A program made the translations under genes and the position numbers. Below, one piece after another: positions 63,900 through 64,000 of a stretch of 64,000 nt of DNA; within the stretch, counting starts at the first letter, position 1, and each line of letters starts with the position of its first letter. The notes below the pieces were generated by a model, which did no database searches, was not told the DNA's origin, and was given only the letters and a program-made list of their open reading frames with translations. Source of the DNA: Polaribacter sp. Hel1_33_78 (lineage in GTDB: Bacteria; Bacteroidota; Bacteroidia; Flavobacteriales; Flavobacteriaceae); contig NZ_LT629794.1 of the NCBI RefSeq assembly GCF_900106075.1, positions 1,282,001-1,346,000 of the forward strand. Reading direction: 5' to 3'.

Positions 63900-64000
63900 A
63901 TGAGTAATTATCACATTAAGCATCTAGAGGAATATTATCAAGTTTATAGAAAATCAATTCGTGAACCAGAAAAGTTTTGGGAAGAAGTAGCAGAAGAACA
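63900..64000 (+). CDS. acs: Acetyl-CoA synthetase, 5' end (cut by the window edge)
   Basis: 33 codons are visible from the ATG at 63900. YHIKHLEEYYQVYRKSIREP followed by EKFWEEVAEE is the typical N-terminal start of acetate-CoA ligase (…Y..S...Pe.FW.e.A). Identification is helped by the symporter upstream. Confidence 0.85.
   Translation, partial: MSNYHIKHLEEYYQVYRKSIREPEKFWEEVAEE

Noticed and set aside
1..64000. tRNA, rRNA, CRISPR arrays, complete insertion sequences or prophage genes
   Set aside because: I looked for T-loop patterns, regularly spaced repeats and transposase or integrase motifs by eye and saw none; a tRNAscan/Infernal and ISfinder run would settle it.

Overview
The window looks like a chromosomal segment of a marine-type Flavobacteriia (Bacteroidota), most like the Polaribacter/Tenacibaculum group. 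The DNA is AT-rich. It carries the gliding genes gldF and gldG and a cargo protein with a type IX secretion (T9SS) tail. Several promoters have the Bacteroidota -7 box TAnnTTTG, and there are many short-lipobox lipoproteins and sodium:solute symporters. The genus is an inference; no rRNA or tRNA gene was found.

Region A (1-16.9 kb) is accessory and partly decayed. It holds two S1 sulfatases, a glycerophosphodiesterase, a large T9SS beta-helix protein, an exported formylglycine-generating enzyme (FGE) that could mature the Cys-type sulfatase, and a GH16 laminarinase-like lipoprotein behind an AraC-type regulator broken by one in-frame TAG. Two pieces of what looks like one LacI-type regulator lie on either side of the second sulfatase and the phosphodiesterase. 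Between 9.0 and 10.7 kb is a defence-gene graveyard: an intact orphan brxA with its own promoter, a stub of brxB, and an hsdR fragment whose frame is intact except for five stop codons, ending in a perfect 22-bp inverted repeat. Three promoters in this region (a two-gene membrane operon, a decayed small gene, an alcohol dehydrogenase) share a palindrome ATGAYnnnGGTCAT-like at exactly 22 nt from the -7 box, which suggests a Crp/Fnr-type regulon.

Region B (17-24 kb) is mixed housekeeping: a CPA1-type antiporter, a voltage-gated-type K+ channel, an SDR protein, a DUF4287/DUF5655 protein, an AlkB-like dioxygenase and RluF.

Region C (24.2-29.8 kb, all minus) is a compact amino-sugar-like cluster: GH20 beta-hexosaminidase, GHMP sugar kinase, nucleotidyltransferase, SSS symporter. 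It reads as release, uptake, 1-phosphorylation and nucleotide activation of a hexosamine. Next come an outer-membrane-type protein with a threefold Gly-rich repeat, an FdhF/YdeP molybdenum oxidoreductase with FdhD, a THUMP-like methyltransferase, an AI-2E-type permease and a membrane-anchored protein made of two copies of an undescribed domain of about 190 residues.

Region D (38-64 kb) is mostly core genome: RluA, VOC, gamma-glutamyltranspeptidase, AcpH, nitroreductase, dnaN, a PIG-L deacetylase / 35-residue micro-protein / SSS symporter / Gfo-Idh oxidoreductase group, DUF2911, aquaporin, gldFG with a GNAT fragment upstream, SAM hydrolase, phoH, purC with two small conserved genes, TerC, TauE, and at the right edge DUF4212 + SSS symporter + the start of acs, an acetate uptake and activation unit.
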